DNA of 43,045 nucleotides from Franconibacter helveticus LMG 23732 (GCF_000463115.2 NZ_AWFX01000024.1:292250-335294); one strand, 5' to 3'. Positions 1 to 11,561 are shown, numbered from the stretch's first letter. Notes: generated by a model from the letters alone, not told the origin. Translations and numbers: made by a program.

Positions 1-921
1 GTGACCCTGAATATCCGCTTCGGAAGATTTGCCGGTGTGCATCATCGCGTTCTCGGCGTTGATGTCGGTGATCGGCAGCTTCATTACCGCAAACAGCTTC
101 GCCGCCGCCGGGTTTTTCTGCGCCCAGGCTTTATTGGCGACAATATGCATGGTGTTCACCGGGAAGCCATAGTTAGCGCCGTTCGGCAGTTTAGTGTCGA
201 TGCCTTTTTGCTCGCCCGGCAGGGAAGAGAACGGCACCTGCAACCAGACTACGTCTTTACCCGGCTTGAGCACGTCGCTTACCCAGTATGGCGTCCAGGT
301 GTAATAAAGCACCGGCTTGCCTTCTTTAAAGCGGGCGATGGTGTCCGCCATCATCGCGGCATAGTTGCCGTGGTTCACGGTCACGGTTTTCGCCAGATCG
401 AACGCTTCGTTCTGGTGGTTAATTACCGCTTCGCAACCCCAGCCTGGCGTGCAGCCCATCATGTCCGCTTTGCCGTCGCCGTTGCTGTCAAACAGCTTCG
501 CGATTTTCGGATCTTTAAGCTGCGCGATATTGGTAATGTGATACTGCTCAGCGGTTTTTTTGTCGATAAGGTAGCCCTGCGCCGCACCCGTCACATAGAT
601 GCCTTCGCGATAAAATTTATTATCGCCGCCTGCTGCGGCGTACATGTCATCGTGCAGCGGTTGCCAGTTCACGGCGGTAAAGGTCGCATCGCCGGAAGCA
701 ATAGAGGTATAACCCACGTTGTAATCCACTTCGCTTGGCTTGTTAACGGTGTAGCCGAGCTTCTCCAGCGCGCGGCTGACAATCAGCGTCTGGAATGTCT
801 CTTCAGAAATGGTGCTCTGCACCGGTTGTACCGTCACGCCCTTACCCGGCAGGTCGGCGGCGAAAGCGGTAGTGCTAACGAGTGTGGCAAAGGCTGTGGC
901 GAAAAGAACAGAATGTCGCAT
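1..921 (-). CDS. proX: Glycine betaine/proline-betaine ABC transporter, periplasmic binding protein (3' end beyond window)
   Basis: ProX captures glycine betaine in the periplasm and delivers it to the ProV-ProW importer during osmotic stress. The frame is open for 307 codons from an ATG at 921 to the window edge. The E. coli protein is about 330 aa, so only some 20 residues are missing. It begins with a Sec signal peptide ([18 protein letters not shown], then AFA before ADLPGKG). Aromatic-rich stretches such as [12 protein letters not shown] and YYTWTPYW fit the aromatic betaine cage of this family. It is the last gene of proVWX, starting 86 bp after proW. Confidence 0.97.
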   Translation of the reverse strand, partial: MRHSVLFATAFATLVSTTAFAADLPGKGVTVQPVQSTISEETFQTLIVSRALEKLGYTVNKPSEVDYNVGYTSIASGDATFTAVNWQPLHDDMYAAAGGDNKFYREGIYVTGAAQGYLIDKKTAEQYHITNIAQLKDPKIAKLFDSNGDGKADMMGCTPGWGCEAVINHQNEAFDLAKTVTVNHGNYAAMMADTIARFKEGKPVLYYTWTPYWVSDVLKPGKDVVWLQVPFSSLPGEQKGIDTKLPNGANYGFPVNTMHIVANKAWAQKNPAAAKLFAVMKLPITDINAENAMMHTGKSSEADIQGH

Positions 922-949
922 CGTTATTCCTTTTATCTTCAGGTGTGAC

Positions 950-1000
950 GGCGGCATGGCCGCCTTAAGGAAAGGCGCCCGGCGAAACGCGCCGCCGGGC
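950..1000 (-). other. Two GC-rich stem-loops between proW and proX
   Basis: In the proW-proX gap there is a 6-bp GGCGGC/GCCGCC hairpin (950-964) and a 7-bp GCCCGGC/GCCGGGC hairpin (977-1000). Neither has a U-tract on the proX side, so they look like mRNA-processing or stability elements rather than a terminator. They could tune the excess of binding protein over permease. Confidence 0.5.
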
Positions 1001-1007
1001 AAAAGCG

Positions 1008-2081
1008 TTAACGGATGAAGGGACGAGTCAGCAGGCCCAGCGGCCCGGTGGCGTACCAGCGGCGGTTGCCGCGGCTTCGCGCGTCGCGGCCCACCGCCTG
1101 GGTCAGGCGGTCAAGGATAATCGCGAGGATAACAATCCCCACGCCGCCCACGGTCGCAAGCCCCATGTCGAGACGGCCAATGCCGCGCAGCACCATCTGG
1201 CCGAGACCGCCCACGGCTATCATCGAGGCGATCACCACCATTGAGAGCGCCAGCATCAGCGTCTGGTTAATGCCTGCCATGATGGTCGGCATCGCCAGCG
1301 GCAGTTGCACTTTAAACAGCATCTGGCGCGGGCTTGAGCCAAAGGAGCGCGCCGCCTCGATCAAATCCGCCGGCACCTGGTTTATGCCGAGGACAGTCAG
1401 GCGCACCACCGGCGGCAGGGCGAAGATAATGGTCACCACTACGCCCGGCACGTTGCCGATGCCGAACAGCATGACGATGGGCACCAGGTAAACAAACGCG
1501 GGAGTGGTTTGCATGGCGTCCAGCAGCGGGCGAATAATCTTTGACGCGCGCGGACTGCGGGCAAGCCAGATGCCGAGCGGCAACCCTATCACCACGCAGA
1601 AGAGCAGGGCGGTTAGCACCAGCGCCAGCGTCACCATCGCCTGAGACCAGGCGCCGATGGTGCCGATAAGGACGAGGGAAACCAGCGTCGCTACCCCCAT
1701 GCCGAAGCTTGAAATCTGCCAGGCCAGCAGCGCGAAAATAAGAATCGCTACCGGCGCGGGCATGCCCAGCAGCAACTGCTGGAAAGCGCTGAGGATATAA
1801 TCCACCGGCACGCGAATGCCCTGAAACAGCGGACGGAAATGCAACACTACCCAGTCGATCCCCTGCGTCACCCAGCTGTCCAGCGGGATCAGCGTCTTAT
1901 GGAACGGATCGAGAAGCGTGAAATGCTCCGGCTGCGGCGCAGGCGCGCTGGTAAGCCAGTCGGCGCTGCCGCCGTCGGGCGCGGGCGTCGGGCTGCCCCA
2001 TGCGTCAGCGCCGTTGCTGGCCGCGGCGGTTTCAGTGGCGCTCGTGGCGCTGGTATCCCACGGATTGTTTTGATCAGCCAT
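1008..2081 (-). CDS. proW: Glycine betaine/proline-betaine ABC transporter, permease
   Basis: This is the inner-membrane channel subunit of the ProU osmoprotectant importer. The 357-aa product matches the usual ProW length. A long polar N-terminal region (about residues 1-95, rich in Ala, Ser, Asn and Pro) precedes several hydrophobic helices. The [20 protein letters not shown] segment (about residues 240-260) is the EAA loop that contacts the ATPase. The start overlaps the end of proV by 8 bp, which implies translational coupling. Confidence 0.97.
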   Translation of the reverse strand: MADQNNPWDTSATSATETAAASNGADAWGSPTPAPDGGSADWLTSAPAPQPEHFTLLDPFHKTLIPLDSWVTQGIDWVVLHFRPLFQGIRVPVDYILSAFQQLLLGMPAPVAILIFALLAWQISSFGMGVATLVSLVLIGTIGAWSQAMVTLALVLTALLFCVVIGLPLGIWLARSPRASKIIRPLLDAMQTTPAFVYLVPIVMLFGIGNVPGVVVTIIFALPPVVRLTVLGINQVPADLIEAARSFGSSPRQMLFKVQLPLAMPTIMAGINQTLMLALSMVVIASMIAVGGLGQMVLRGIGRLDMGLATVGGVGIVILAIILDRLTQAVGRDARSRGNRRWYATGPLGLLTRPFIR

Positions 2082-3276
2082 TGGTTGCCCCCTCGCGATC
2101 TAAAGCCTGCAACAGCATTCCTTTAGAGATAATGCCGATGTACTGCTGCTCTTCGCCGACTACCGGCACGGCGCAGGGCGCCATCCCGACCGGCGAGAGC
2201 AGTTCGCTAAGCGGCGTTTCAGCGTTAACCGCCGCCGGAGCTTCCAGCAGGGCGTTATCCAGCCCCTGGCCTGCCGCCAGCGCCGCTTTAAGGGAATCAA
2301 TAGAAACCGTGCCGACAAATTTATTGCCGCGTTCGATCACGTAACCAAATTCCCGGTCCTCATCCTGCAATAATTTCATTGCCGAACGCGGCCCGAAACC
2401 GGGCGTTTTACGCAATAACCCTACAGGAGTACGACGGGCAATATCTTTGGCGCTGAAAACCTGGCTAATATCCACGCCGCGAAAGAAGGTGCGCACATAA
2501 TCATTTGCCGGATTATTAAGTATTTCATCCGGCGTACCGACCTGCACCACTTCACCATTTTGCATAATGGCGATACGGTCGCCAATACGCATGGCTTCAT
2601 CGAGATCGTGAGAAATAAATACAATGGTGCGCTGATGCTTCGCCTGTAATTTAATTAATTCGTCCTGCATTTCATTACGAATTAACGGGTCGAGGGCTGA
2701 GAATGCTTCATCCATTAATAAAATATCAGGATTAATAGCCAGCGCGCGGGCAAGACCAACGCGCTGGCGCATGCCGCCGGAAAGTTCATCGGGGTAAGCG
2801 TGCGCGTAATTTTCAAGGCCCACCTGACGCAGCGCGTCGAGCGCTTTTTCAAGACGCGCTTTCTGCGGCACGCCCGCCAGCTCCATGCCGAAAGCGGTAT
2901 TGTCCACCACCGTCATGTGCGGCATCAGGGCAAAGGACTGAAAGACCATCGCAATCTTTTTCCTGCGCACCTCGCGAAGCTCGGCGTCTGAAACCGTGGC
3001 GATATCCACGCCATCAATCAGCACCTGCCCGCGGGTGGGTTCAATCAGGCGATTGAGAAGGCGAACCAGGGTGGATTTTCCGGAGCCGGATAATCCCATG
3101 ATCACGAATATCTCGCCTTCTTCAATGGCCAGAGTGGCGTCTTTTACGCCAACCGACAGCCCGGTCTTTTCCAGAATTTCTGCTTTCGACAAACCTTTAT
3201 CTATATATTTAAAGGCGCGATGTGGATTCTCTCCAAATATTTTATACAAATTTTTGATTTCTAATTTAATTGCCAT
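2074..3276 (-). CDS. proV: Glycine betaine/proline-betaine ABC transporter, ATPase
   Basis: This is the ATPase subunit of ProU. Its 400 aa are typical. Visible motifs are Walker [10 protein letters not shown] (61-69), signature LSGGMRQR (165-172), Walker B ILLMDEA (185-191) and a switch histidine in [10 protein letters not shown]. The C-terminal about 120 residues correspond to the tandem CBS region that senses ionic strength in this family. It is the first gene of proVWX. In E. coli the early part of proV acts as a downstream H-NS element; the local AT-richness near the start here is compatible with that. Confidence 0.97.
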   Translation of the reverse strand: MAIKLEIKNLYKIFGENPHRAFKYIDKGLSKAEILEKTGLSVGVKDATLAIEEGEIFVIMGLSGSGKSTLVRLLNRLIEPTRGQVLIDGVDIATVSDAELREVRRKKIAMVFQSFALMPHMTVVDNTAFGMELAGVPQKARLEKALDALRQVGLENYAHAYPDELSGGMRQRVGLARALAINPDILLMDEAFSALDPLIRNEMQDELIKLQAKHQRTIVFISHDLDEAMRIGDRIAIMQNGEVVQVGTPDEILNNPANDYVRTFFRGVDISQVFSAKDIARRTPVGLLRKTPGFGPRSAMKLLQDEDREFGYVIERGNKFVGTVSIDSLKAALAAGQGLDNALLEAPAAVNAETPLSELLSPVGMAPCAVPVVGEEQQYIGIISKGMLLQALDREGATNG

Positions 3277-3588
3277 GCAATATCAGCGTTCCTGTTATTT
3301 TATGCGCTAAATAATTCCTGATGGAAATAATGATCGGGCTATACCCTAGCATACTCAGATTCTGAGACAACCCTTAATGTCGAATGCTACCCGTCATTTG
3401 TTCGTCATAATCGGCTGAAGCCCCCATGATATAAGGGCTGAGCGCGAATGAAATTATCGGGAGGTTTTCTTCAGGCGCAGGGCGATTTAGCGGAAATTAC
3501 CGTTGTTTATCGGGGTAATCAGAGGAAATAGTTGCCTGTAATAGCAATGAAATAATGGCGCCTAAAAAAGGTGAGGAAGGGAAAATAA
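3277..3588 (-). promoter_or_regulatory. Upstream control region of proVWX
   Basis: This roughly 310-bp AT-rich gap between nrdF and proV must hold the proU promoter, which reads leftwards. It contains a near-perfect inverted repeat CTCAGA-T-TCTGAG at 3354-3366. Around it are possible promoter elements (TTGTCT and TATGCT/TATAGC on the minus strand), but none has a convincing spacing, so no start point is assigned. No gene is visible. Confidence 0.55.
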
Positions 3589-3623
3589 CCGGCACGAAAA
3601 TAAGGCGATTATTGGCGTGCCGG
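3589..3623 (-). terminator. Possible terminator of nrdHIEF
   Basis: An 8-bp stem CCGGCACG/CGTGCCGG with a 19-nt loop lies just after nrdF. On the minus strand it is followed by TTATTTT. The long loop makes it weaker than a classic intrinsic terminator. Confidence 0.45.
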
Positions 3624-3629
3624 GGAGAA

Positions 3630-4601
<972 letters not shown>

Positions 4602-6746
4602 TCACAGGGCGCACGAAACGCAGCCTTCGATTTCGGTTCCTTCCAGCGCCAGCTGACGCAGACGAATGTAGTAGAGCGTCTTAATGCCTTTCTTCCAGGC
4701 GTAAATCTGCGCTCTGTTGATGTCGCGCGTGGTAGCGGTATCCGGGAAGAAAAGGGTAAGCGATAACCCCTGGTCGACATGGCGCGTCGCCTCGGCGTAG
4801 GTGTCGATGATCTTCTCAGGGCCGATTTCATAGGCGTCCTGATAGAGCGCCAGGTTTTCATTGGTCATAAAGGGCGCCGGGTAATAAACGCGCCCGGTTT
4901 TTCCCTCTTTACGAATTTCAATTTTCGAGACAATCGGGTGGATACTCGATGTCGCATGGTTGATGTAAGAGATAGATCCGGTAGGCGGCACCGCCTGTAG
5001 GTTCTGGTTGTAAAGGCCAAAGCGCATGACCGCTTCACGCAACTCGCGCCACATCGCCTGGGTGGGAATGACGATGCCCGCGCGGTCGAACAATGCCTGC
5101 ACTTTGGGTGTTTTCGGCTGCCAGGTCTGCTCAAGGTATTTATCGAAATATTCGCCGCTGGCGTAGCGCGACTGCTCAAACCCGGCGAAGCGCTGTCCAC
5201 GCTCGCGCGCCAGTTTCATCGAGGTGTTAAGCGCATGCCAGGTGATGGTGTAGAAATAGATATTAGTGAAGTCGAGCCCTTCCGGCGAGCCGTAGGGGAT
5301 CCCTTCCCGCGCCAGGTAACCGTGCAGGTTCATCTGCCCAAGCCCGATGGCGTGTGACTGCGCGTTGCCCGCTTCAATCGACGGCACGCTGCGGATATGG
5401 CTCATGTCGGAAACCGCCGTCAGGGCGCGTACCGCCACCTCCACCGTGCGGCCAAAGTCCGGCGAATCCATGGTGTGAGCGATGTTCAGCGAGCCTAAGT
5501 TGCAGGAGATGTCTTTGCCCACCTGCGCATAGTCAAGATTTTCGTCATAGGTCGACGGGCTGTTGACTTGTAAAATTTCCGAGCACAGGTTGCTCATGTT
5601 GACCCGTCCGGCAATCGGGTTGGCGCGGTTAACCGTATCTTCAAACATGATGTACGGATAGCCGGACTCAAACTGAATTTCCGCCAGCGTCTGGAAGAAA
5701 TCCCGGGCGTTAATGTACGTTTTGCGCACGCGCTCATCCGCGACCAGTTGTTCGTACATTTCCGTCACGGAGATATCGCCAAACGGCTTGCCGTACAGGC
5801 GTTCCACGTCATAAGGGGAGAAAAGCGCCATCTGCGCGTTGGTTTTGGCAAGCTGGAAGGTAATGTCCGGGATCACCACGCCAAGGGAGAGCGTCTTGAT
5901 ACGGATTTTCTCATCGGCGTTTTCGCGTTTGGTATCGAAAAAACGCAAAATATCCGGGTGGTGGGCGTTCAGGTAGACCGCCCCTGCGCCCTGACGCGCG
6001 CCGAGCTGATTCGCGTAAGAGAAGGCGTCTTCAAGCATTTTCATAACGGGAATGACGCCTGAAGACTGATTCTCGATGCGCTTAATGGGCGCGCCCGCTT
6101 CACGCAGGTTAGAGAGCGAAAAAGCCACGCCGCCGCCGCGTTTGGAGAGTTGCAGCGCCGAGTTCACCGCGCGCCCGATGGATTCCATATTGTCTTCAAT
6201 ACGCAACAGGAAGCAGGAGACCAGCTCGCCGCGCTGCATTTTTCCGCTGTTAAGGAAAGTTGGCGTCGCGGGCTGGAAGCGGCCGCTTACTATTTCCTGG
6301 AGCAGCTGGCTGGCAAGCGCTTCATCGCCCTGACCGAGGGTGAGCGCCACCATGCAGGCGCGATCTTCGAAATGCTCAAGATAGCGTTTGCCATCGAAGG
6401 TTTTCAGCGTGTAGCTGGTGTAAAACTTCCAGGCGCCGAGGAAGGTCTGAAACTGAAAGCCGCTGTCGTGGGCGCGCTCAAACAGCCTCTGTACGAAATC
6501 GGGGTTGTAGCGTTGCAGCACGCTGTTGTCGTAGTAGCCTTCGGCTACCAGGTAGTCGAGGCGCGCCTGGGGATGTGTAAAAGCCACGCTGTTTGGCAAG
6601 ACATGCTGGGCCATGAACGCCGCTACCGCCTCTTTATCTTTCTTAAACTGAATGCGGCCTGCTTTATCGTAAAGATTCAGCATGGCGTTCAGCGCGTGAT
6701 AATCCGGCGCGCTCTGCGCTACGCGGGTGATTTCTGTCGTTGCCAA
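4602..6746 (-). CDS. nrdE: Class Ib ribonucleotide reductase, alpha (catalytic) subunit
   Basis: NrdE reduces ribonucleoside diphosphates to deoxyribonucleoside diphosphates, using the radical from NrdF and electrons from NrdH. The 714 aa are full length. Recognisable are the redox cysteines in GELVSC and near MSNLCSEI (the N-x-C-x-E active-site motif) and the C-terminal thiol tail ending CVSCAL. The start codon appears to be TTG at 6746, preceded by GGGAG about 10 nt away. The gene overlaps nrdI by 28 bp, so translation is coupled. Confidence 0.97.
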   Translation of the reverse strand: MATTEITRVAQSAPDYHALNAMLNLYDKAGRIQFKKDKEAVAAFMAQHVLPNSVAFTHPQARLDYLVAEGYYDNSVLQRYNPDFVQRLFERAHDSGFQFQTFLGAWKFYTSYTLKTFDGKRYLEHFEDRACMVALTLGQGDEALASQLLQEIVSGRFQPATPTFLNSGKMQRGELVSCFLLRIEDNMESIGRAVNSALQLSKRGGGVAFSLSNLREAGAPIKRIENQSSGVIPVMKMLEDAFSYANQLGARQGAGAVYLNAHHPDILRFFDTKRENADEKIRIKTLSLGVVIPDITFQLAKTNAQMALFSPYDVERLYGKPFGDISVTEMYEQLVADERVRKTYINARDFFQTLAEIQFESGYPYIMFEDTVNRANPIAGRVNMSNLCSEILQVNSPSTYDENLDYAQVGKDISCNLGSLNIAHTMDSPDFGRTVEVAVRALTAVSDMSHIRSVPSIEAGNAQSHAIGLGQMNLHGYLAREGIPYGSPEGLDFTNIYFYTITWHALNTSMKLARERGQRFAGFEQSRYASGEYFDKYLEQTWQPKTPKVQALFDRAGIVIPTQAMWRELREAVMRFGLYNQNLQAVPPTGSISYINHATSSIHPIVSKIEIRKEGKTGRVYYPAPFMTNENLALYQDAYEIGPEKIIDTYAEATRHVDQGLSLTLFFPDTATTRDINRAQIYAWKKGIKTLYYIRLRQLALEGTEIEGCVSCAL

Positions 6747-7129
6747 AATTCGCTTACTCCCTTACGCACGTTATCGATATCGGCCTGCGTGCCCATCAGC
6801 TCAAAACGGTAGAGGTAAGGCACGTGACATTTTTGGGCGATGACATCCCCGGCGCGGCAGAAACCGTCGCCAAAGTTACGGTTGCCGGCGGCAATTACGC
6901 CTCGCAACAGCGAACGGTTATGTTCATCGTTAAGAAACTGAATCACCTGGCGCGGAACAGCGCCTGCCGTACCGCCGCCCCCGTAAGTGGGCACCACCAG
7001 GATATAAGGCTCGTCTACCTGCAACCGGCTGTGCATATCGAGCGGGATACGCTCAGCCGGCAACCCCAGGCGCGTGATAAAACGGTGTGTGTTTTCCGAC
7101 GCGCTGGAGAAGTAGACCAGCGCGCTCAT
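6719..7129 (-). CDS. nrdI: Flavodoxin-like NrdI, activator of NrdF
   Basis: NrdI is a small FMN protein that supplies the oxidant needed to assemble the Mn(III)2-tyrosyl radical in NrdF. The 136-aa length is typical. The phosphate loop [10 protein letters not shown] near the N terminus and the glycine-rich [13 protein letters not shown] segment fit the family. The start ATG overlaps the nrdH stop codon by 4 bp. Confidence 0.97.
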   Translation of the reverse strand: MSALVYFSSASENTHRFITRLGLPAERIPLDMHSRLQVDEPYILVVPTYGGGGTAGAVPRQVIQFLNDEHNRSLLRGVIAAGNRNFGDGFCRAGDVIAQKCHVPYLYRFELMGTQADIDNVRKGVSEFWQRQKSPA

Positions 7130-7374
7130 GCGCTGGCCGCAAGACCGCCGCCGGGGCGCAGGCGGTTGATCATGTCGGGGCGAAAGCCGCTCCAGCTGGT
7201 TTCATCTGTCACCACCACCGGCAACTGGCGAAAGCCCTGGGCGCGCAGCTCGTCTGCGGCGTGCGGCTGTTCGTCGATGTTGATCAGCTCAAAGCGCAAA
7301 CCACGGCTTTCCATGGCCCTTTTAGTGGCGTGGCACTGTACACAGTCATTGCGGGTGTAAATGAGTATGCGCAT
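7126..7374 (-). CDS. nrdH: Glutaredoxin-like NrdH redoxin
   Basis: NrdH is the dithiol electron donor for NrdE. The 82-aa product begins [14 protein letters not shown], with the CxxC active site at Cys11-Cys14, and carries the SGFRPD segment typical of NrdH. The frame stays open upstream to 7563, but the ATG at 7374 matches the family start, has AAGGGA upstream, and leaves the NrdR boxes outside the gene. It is the first gene of the operon. Confidence 0.96.
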   Translation of the reverse strand: MRILIYTRNDCVQCHATKRAMESRGLRFELINIDEQPHAADELRAQGFRQLPVVVTDETSWSGFRPDMINRLRPGGGLAASA

Positions 7375-7447
7375 GATTCGTATTTCCCTTATAAGTAGAA
7401 TGCTGCCGCGCAGACGCGAGGAAGCAGGGGAGTCGTTGTTAAAGGAA

Positions 7448-7494
7448 ATACTAGATATAGTTGCCATTACTTTCAACCGCGCAATATATGGGAT
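7448..7494 (-). promoter_or_regulatory. Tandem NrdR boxes upstream of nrdH
   Basis: Two 16-bp elements, 7448-7463 (ATACTAGATATAGTTG) and 7479-7494 (GCGCAATATATGGGAT), resemble the NrdR consensus ACACWATATATWGTGT. The first is close and the second weaker. They are 31 bp apart, three helical turns, as in other nrd promoters. They imply repression by NrdR when dATP or ATP levels are sufficient. Confidence 0.75.
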
Positions 7495-7681
7495 TTTTCG
7501 ATTGATGTAAGAGGGATGTCCAACGCAACGGCATACCGACCCCGGAGCGTGAAAGCCCGTCAAAAAAGGGCGCAGAGCGAGATAACGGAATCGTTAAGAA
7601 AGAAAATAAGAGGTTGGCAAGCAGGTCTGCATCCTGTAATGGTCTGCGATGGTTTATGAAAATAACAGAGGCGGACAGACC

Positions 7682-9049
7682 ATGAAGCAGGAAAAGGACG
7701 CAGCCAGGCATGCGCTGCCGCGTTATCAACAGATTGCCCGCCAGCTTACGCAGGCTATCCTCAGCGGCGAGCTTTTGCCGGGCAGTCGGCTTCCTTCCAG
7801 CCGGACGATGGCGCTGGAGATGGGCGTTGCCCGCGCCACCATTGAAAACGCGTATGGTGATCTGGCGGCGCAAGGATGGCTGGAACGGCGCGGGCAGGCG
7901 GGGACCTTCGTCAGCCAGACGCTCTCGCCCGCGCAACCCGCATTCACCACAAGCGCGCCGCCTGCCGGCAACCGCGAGCCGTTGCCGTTTCAGATGGGCC
8001 TGCCCGCGCTCGACGCCTTCCCGCGCGCGCTCTGGTCGCGCCTGATGGGACGCCGATTGCGGCTGCAAACCCGCTTTGACCTGGCCGCGCCGCCGTGCGA
8101 GGGGGAAGCCGTGCTGCGTCAGGCCATTGTCGATTACCTGCGCTTTTCGCGCAGCATCGATTGCCAGCCGGAGCAGGTATTCATTACCGCAGGCTACAGC
8201 ATGGCGATGACCCTTGCGCTGCGCGCGCTGGCCCAGCCGGGTGAGGGCATTTTCCTGGAAGATCCCGGCTTTCCGTTTATTCGTCCGGTGCTGGCGCAGG
8301 CGGGGCTGCGCTTCTGCCCGGTGGCGGTGGATAGCGAAGGCATGGATATTCGCCAGGGAAGTCAACGCTACCCGGACGCCCGGTTCGCGCTTATCACGCC
8401 AGCGCACCAGAGCCCGCTGGGCGTGGCGCTTTCGCTACCGCGCCGCCGCGAACTGCTCGACTGGGCGGCGCTTAACGATCGCTGGGTGATAGAAGACGAT
8501 TACGACAGCGAATTCCGCTATCACGGCAAACCGTTGCCGCCGGTAAAAAGTCTCGATGCGCCGCAGCGTGTGATCTACGCAGGCACCTTCAGCAAATCGC
8601 TTTTTCCGGCGCTGCGCACCGCCTGGCTGGTGGCGCCGCCGCAGTGCGTGGCCGCGTTTCGCCAGGTGGCGCAACATCTGCCGTGTACGGTGCCGCCGCT
8701 TTATCAACACACCATTGCCGACTTTATCCGCGAGGGGCATTTCTGGCGGCACCTGAAGAAAATGCGCCACTGCTATGGGCAGCGTCGCCAGTGGCTGGAA
8801 AGCGCGCTGGCGGAGCAGGGCTTTGCGGTCACGCCGCAGCAGGGCGGCATTCAGCTTGTGGTGCCGGTAACCGGAAACGACAGCGAAATGGCGAGTAAAG
8901 CGGTGAAGGCAGGGCTTGCGGTACAGGCGATAAGCGACTGGCGCATGGCACACAAAGGAGAGAGCGGGTTGCTGATGAGCTTTACCAATATTGTCTCGCC
9001 GGAACAGGCGAGAAAGCAGGCCCGCGCGCTGCGCGAAGCCTTAAAATAA
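7682..9049 (+). CDS. MocR/PdxR-type regulator (GntR HTH plus aminotransferase fold)
   Basis: This 455-aa protein has an N-terminal GntR winged helix (about residues 12-78: SGELLPGSRLPSSR, ATIENAYGDLAAQGWLERRG) fused to a fold-type I PLP aminotransferase domain. The PLP lysine is Lys305 in GTFSKS, and EDDYDSEFRY is also characteristic. Such proteins usually control B6, GABA or amino-acid genes. The ATG at 7682 with GAGG upstream is preferred over 7649, which has no ribosome-binding site. It diverges from nrdH, but a regulatory link is not shown. Its target is unknown. Confidence 0.9.
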   Translation: MKQEKDAARHALPRYQQIARQLTQAILSGELLPGSRLPSSRTMALEMGVARATIENAYGDLAAQGWLERRGQAGTFVSQTLSPAQPAFTTSAPPAGNREPLPFQMGLPALDAFPRALWSRLMGRRLRLQTRFDLAAPPCEGEAVLRQAIVDYLRFSRSIDCQPEQVFITAGYSMAMTLALRALAQPGEGIFLEDPGFPFIRPVLAQAGLRFCPVAVDSEGMDIRQGSQRYPDARFALITPAHQSPLGVALSLPRRRELLDWAALNDRWVIEDDYDSEFRYHGKPLPPVKSLDAPQRVIYAGTFSKSLFPALRTAWLVAPPQCVAAFRQVAQHLPCTVPPLYQHTIADFIREGHFWRHLKKMRHCYGQRRQWLESALAEQGFAVTPQQGGIQLVVPVTGNDSEMASKAVKAGLAVQAISDWRMAHKGESGLLMSFTNIVSPEQARKQARALREALK

Positions 9050-9051
9050 CG

Positions 9052-9072
9052 CTCCCCGGCAAAACCGGGGAG
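9052..9072. terminator. Bidirectional terminator between the MocR gene and ygaM
   Basis: An 8-bp stem CTCCCCGG/CCGGGGAG with a CAAAA loop lies between two convergent genes. It has short AT-rich flanks on both sides. Confidence 0.65.
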
Positions 9073-9081
9073 GGAAATTTC

Positions 9082-9417
9082 TTAGCGACGGCAGGAAGAA
9101 CCAGCCAGCAGAGCGCCAAGCACCAGACCGACGGTCGCGCCGATGCCGACGCTGCACCACGGTTTTTCACGCACGAACGTGTCGGCGCAGCCTACGGCGT
9201 CGCAGGCTGCCTGCGAAACGCGATTACGGCCTTGCATACGGGCGCGGGTTTCGCGCAGCAGCGACTCCGCTTTGCGACGGGCGTTGTCCGCTTCGTCTTT
9301 GGCATCGCTGCCCCAGGACTTCAGCACCTCTTCCAGCGAATCTGCCAGACGGCTCACATCGTCGTTAATTTCCTGTACGCCTTCGCGGGCATCATTACGG
9401 GTAAATTTATCAGCCAT
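9082..9417 (-). CDS. ygaM: ElaB/YqjD/DUF883 family membrane-anchored protein
   Basis: This 111-aa protein has a long charged helical N-terminal region with DSLEEVLKSW, and a single C-terminal membrane helix (about residues 88-107, VGIGATVGLVLGALLAG). That is the layout of the ElaB/YqjD/YgaM group, whose members tether ribosomes to the inner membrane in stationary phase. The ATG at 9417 has a GGGAGG ribosome-binding site. The position next to ygaC and nrdH matches E. coli. Confidence 0.92.
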   Translation of the reverse strand: MADKFTRNDAREGVQEINDDVSRLADSLEEVLKSWGSDAKDEADNARRKAESLLRETRARMQGRNRVSQAACDAVGCADTFVREKPWCSVGIGATVGLVLGALLAGSSCRR

Positions 9418-9581
9418 TGTGAATCCTCCCTTTTCAGTCATGTAGTTAACAGTGTAGACCACATTTTTGCCGCTTGAAGCCCGTCACGCCTTGTGCGGGC
9501 GTTTATGGACTTTTCCGAAAGCCCTGCTAATGCTGCTTATTGTAAGGTTGCGATGCAGTAAGAAAATGACGAGGAAAAGGT

Positions 9582-9926
9582 ATGTATTTACGACCCGACG
9601 AGGTGGCGCGCGTTCTGGAAAAAGCTGGCTTTACGATGGATGTGGTGACGCCCAAAACCTACGGTTACCGCCGCGGTGAAAATTATGTCTATGTGAATCG
9701 CGAAGCGCGGATGGGCCGTACGGCGCTGATTATTCATCCGACGCTGAAAGAGCGCAGCTCATCGCTGGCAGAACCCGCTTCGGAAATGAAAACCTGCGAT
9801 CACTACCAGCAGTTTCCTCTCTACCTGGGCGGCGAAGCGCAGGAACATTACGGGATCCCGCACGGTTTTAGTTCACGCATGGCGCTGGAGCGCTATCTCT
9901 CCGGCCTTTTTGGCGAGCCGCAATAA
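9582..9926 (+). CDS. ygaC: DUF2002 family protein YgaC
   Basis: This 114-aa soluble protein of the DUF2002 family, function unknown, starts [17 protein letters not shown]. In E. coli ygaC is Fur-controlled; no clear Fur box was found here. The GAGGAAAAGGT sequence before the ATG is a good ribosome-binding site. Gene order with ygaM and alaE is conserved. Confidence 0.92.
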   Translation: MYLRPDEVARVLEKAGFTMDVVTPKTYGYRRGENYVYVNREARMGRTALIIHPTLKERSSSLAEPASEMKTCDHYQQFPLYLGGEAQEHYGIPHGFSSRMALERYLSGLFGEPQ

Positions 9927-9930
9927 AAAA

Positions 9931-9954
9931 CGCGACAGGCTTTACCCTGTCGCG
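9931..9954. terminator. Bidirectional terminator between ygaC and alaE
   Basis: A 9-bp stem CGCGACAGG/CCTGTCGCG is flanked by an A-run on the left and CTTCTTT on the right, between convergent genes. Confidence 0.85.
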
Positions 9955-9985
9955 CTTCTTTGACGCTTTACCCTTCAGGCATTTC

Positions 9986-10438
9986 TCACGCTTCGGCGCT
10001 CACTGGCGCGGCGCTCACCCGGAACAGGCGGCGGCAATATTCCAGAAAATAGCCATAAGCCGCGCCCATCAGCATTGATACCACCATATTTGAGCTAACC
10101 GCCGTGACGATTTGCTGCCCGTCAGCGCCGACGAAAAGCAATATCGCTGCGTAAACCGGCGACTGGAACGTGACATACGCCAGCATATCCGCAAGGCTTC
10201 TTACCGTTCGCGCCGGGCTCAGACGCTGCGCCTGGCGCAGGATCAGATCGCGATAAACCCCATAGGGAAAGGCGATAACGATATTCACCGGAATGGAAAC
10301 CAGGCGCGAAGAGAGCGATTGCTGAAAACTCATCCCGGAGATAAAAATTTCAATCATCATCCCCACGACGAAGCAATACACTACCATGGCGACCGTGTCG
10401 GCAACGGCGTGACGCAGGCGAGAATGCGGCGAGAACAT
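9986..10438 (-). CDS. alaE: L-alanine exporter AlaE
   Basis: AlaE exports excess L-alanine across the inner membrane. The 150-aa product has four hydrophobic helices (for example [30 protein letters not shown] and [12 protein letters not shown]), matching the family length. A strong AGGAGT precedes the ATG. In E. coli stpA lies just beyond this gene; here it is missing. Confidence 0.95.
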   Translation of the reverse strand: MFSPHSRLRHAVADTVAMVVYCFVVGMMIEIFISGMSFQQSLSSRLVSIPVNIVIAFPYGVYRDLILRQAQRLSPARTVRSLADMLAYVTFQSPVYAAILLFVGADGQQIVTAVSSNMVVSMLMGAAYGYFLEYCRRLFRVSAAPVSAEA

Positions 10439-11017
10439 CTTTTATTACTCCTGAAAATCAATGGCGCAAAAATCCAGCCAGATGGCTGCTGGATAGTGTT
10501 ATGCAAAGGTGGTTACGTATAACATCAGGTTATATGACTGCCTATTAACATACAATTAGCGATTTATTTTTATTTAAAGCCGTTTGGTTAACAAAATGCT
10601 CTTAACAAAGCATTTGGACAGGTTAGTCATGATTTTTAGTTGCTTTGTGCAATAAGTACTTTATAAACATTGGGTTAATTGCTCTTGTGGATATTATTCA
10701 TTACGCAGAAAAGCACTGACCTTTTCTTTTACGGAGCAGAATGCGGTGAATGAAACGATTCAGGCCTACAGGCAATGATTAATCCTGATAAAGCACTTTT
10801 GTTAGTGTTTTATGCTGACAGAAGCGGTGAAGTTTTATTCATTTTATGGCTGTTTTTATGCAATGGGTGTAGAGGCAATCCCGTGCGCCGCAAGGCTTCA
10901 TCTATTGATGCGCTTTATTTGATAAGCGGGCGGCAAAAAAGAGTTTAAGCAAACTAACCCCAACGCCAGTAACGCAGCGCTATGCTGGGCGCCATGTTAA
11001 GCGTTGAGGAAAAGACA
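10439..11017. other. AT-rich gap where stpA, ygaP and ygaV would lie in E. coli
   Basis: About 580 bp without a convincing gene. It must contain the alaE promoter (leftward) and the promoter of the next gene (rightward). No stpA-like reading frame is detectable on either strand, and no clear hairpins or repeats were found. Confidence 0.6.
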
Positions 11018-11353
11018 ATGTTAAAGAGTTACGCGCAGAGACTGGCGGCATTAGAAGAGGCGCTTATTGCGCTTTGCGGCGAAGGGGAGCCAGGAACACG
11101 CCTGCTGCGCTTCTGGCTGGTCTTTCTGACTGCGACGTCGGCCCGGCAGATCCCCCCGTCTTTACGCCAGATCTTTGTCGATATAAAAAGCCATTTTTGC
11201 GACGAGCAGCGCGGCGCTATTAACCAGTACAGTGAAGCGGCGCTGACGGAACTGCGTGGAAAAATCGTGATGCTCTACCGGGACTGGAGCGCTTACATGG
11301 CGCTGGCGCGCTGGCAGGCAAATGCAGAAGAGAAGCGGGAGCAGCTGGAATAA
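11018..11353 (+). CDS. Unrecognised 111-aa protein
   Basis: I do not recognise this protein. It looks soluble and helical, with heptad-like leucines (YAQRLAALEEALIAL) and a central hydrophobic segment (RFWLVFLTATSA) too short and polar to be a sure membrane helix. The start ATG at 11018 is chosen because GAGGAAAAGACA precedes it ideally; an upstream in-frame ATG at 10982 lacks this. Its codon use is like the core genome and a terminator follows at once, so it is probably a real single-gene unit. Confidence 0.65.
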   Translation: MLKSYAQRLAALEEALIALCGEGEPGTRLLRFWLVFLTATSARQIPPSLRQIFVDIKSHFCDEQRGAINQYSEAALTELRGKIVMLYRDWSAYMALARWQANAEEKREQLE

Positions 11354-11356
11354 GAA

Positions 11357-11374
11357 CCCCCTCTCTGGAGGGGG
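11357..11374 (+). terminator. Terminator after the 111-aa gene
   Basis: A 7-bp stem CCCCCTC/GAGGGGG with a 4-nt loop starts 3 bp after the stop codon. A TTTT follows a few bases later. Confidence 0.7.
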
Positions 11375-11381
11375 CTGGCTT

Positions 11382-11561
11382 TTAGCACACGCCGAAATCG
11401 CCGTCTTCTTTATAAAGCGCGATATCCGCCGCCTTCAGCGTAAATTTTTCGCCGTTTTCGTCATCGGCGCGCACGGCGACAACCTGGTCGCTGTGAACTT
11501 CCAGAACTTTGAGCTTTGGCCCGCCGAGACGCGGCTGCACCAGATCGCCTGGCTGAAACAT
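11382..11561 (-). CDS. Small DUF2158/YodC-like protein
   Basis: This 59-aa frame starts MFQPGDLVQPRLGGPKL and ends FGVC. The pattern GDLVQ-x3-GGPK followed by VLEV is that of the DUF2158 (YodC) small beta-barrel family, whose role is unknown. A near-perfect AGGAGGT lies just upstream of the ATG at 11561, which strongly supports expression. It converges on the 111-aa gene. Confidence 0.75.
   Translation of the reverse strand: MFQPGDLVQPRLGGPKLKVLEVHSDQVVAVRADDENGEKFTLKAADIALYKEDGDFGVC

Noticed and set aside
1..948. 315-codon plus-strand frame
   Set aside because: Antisense to proX, whose signal peptide and betaine-binding motifs are clear.
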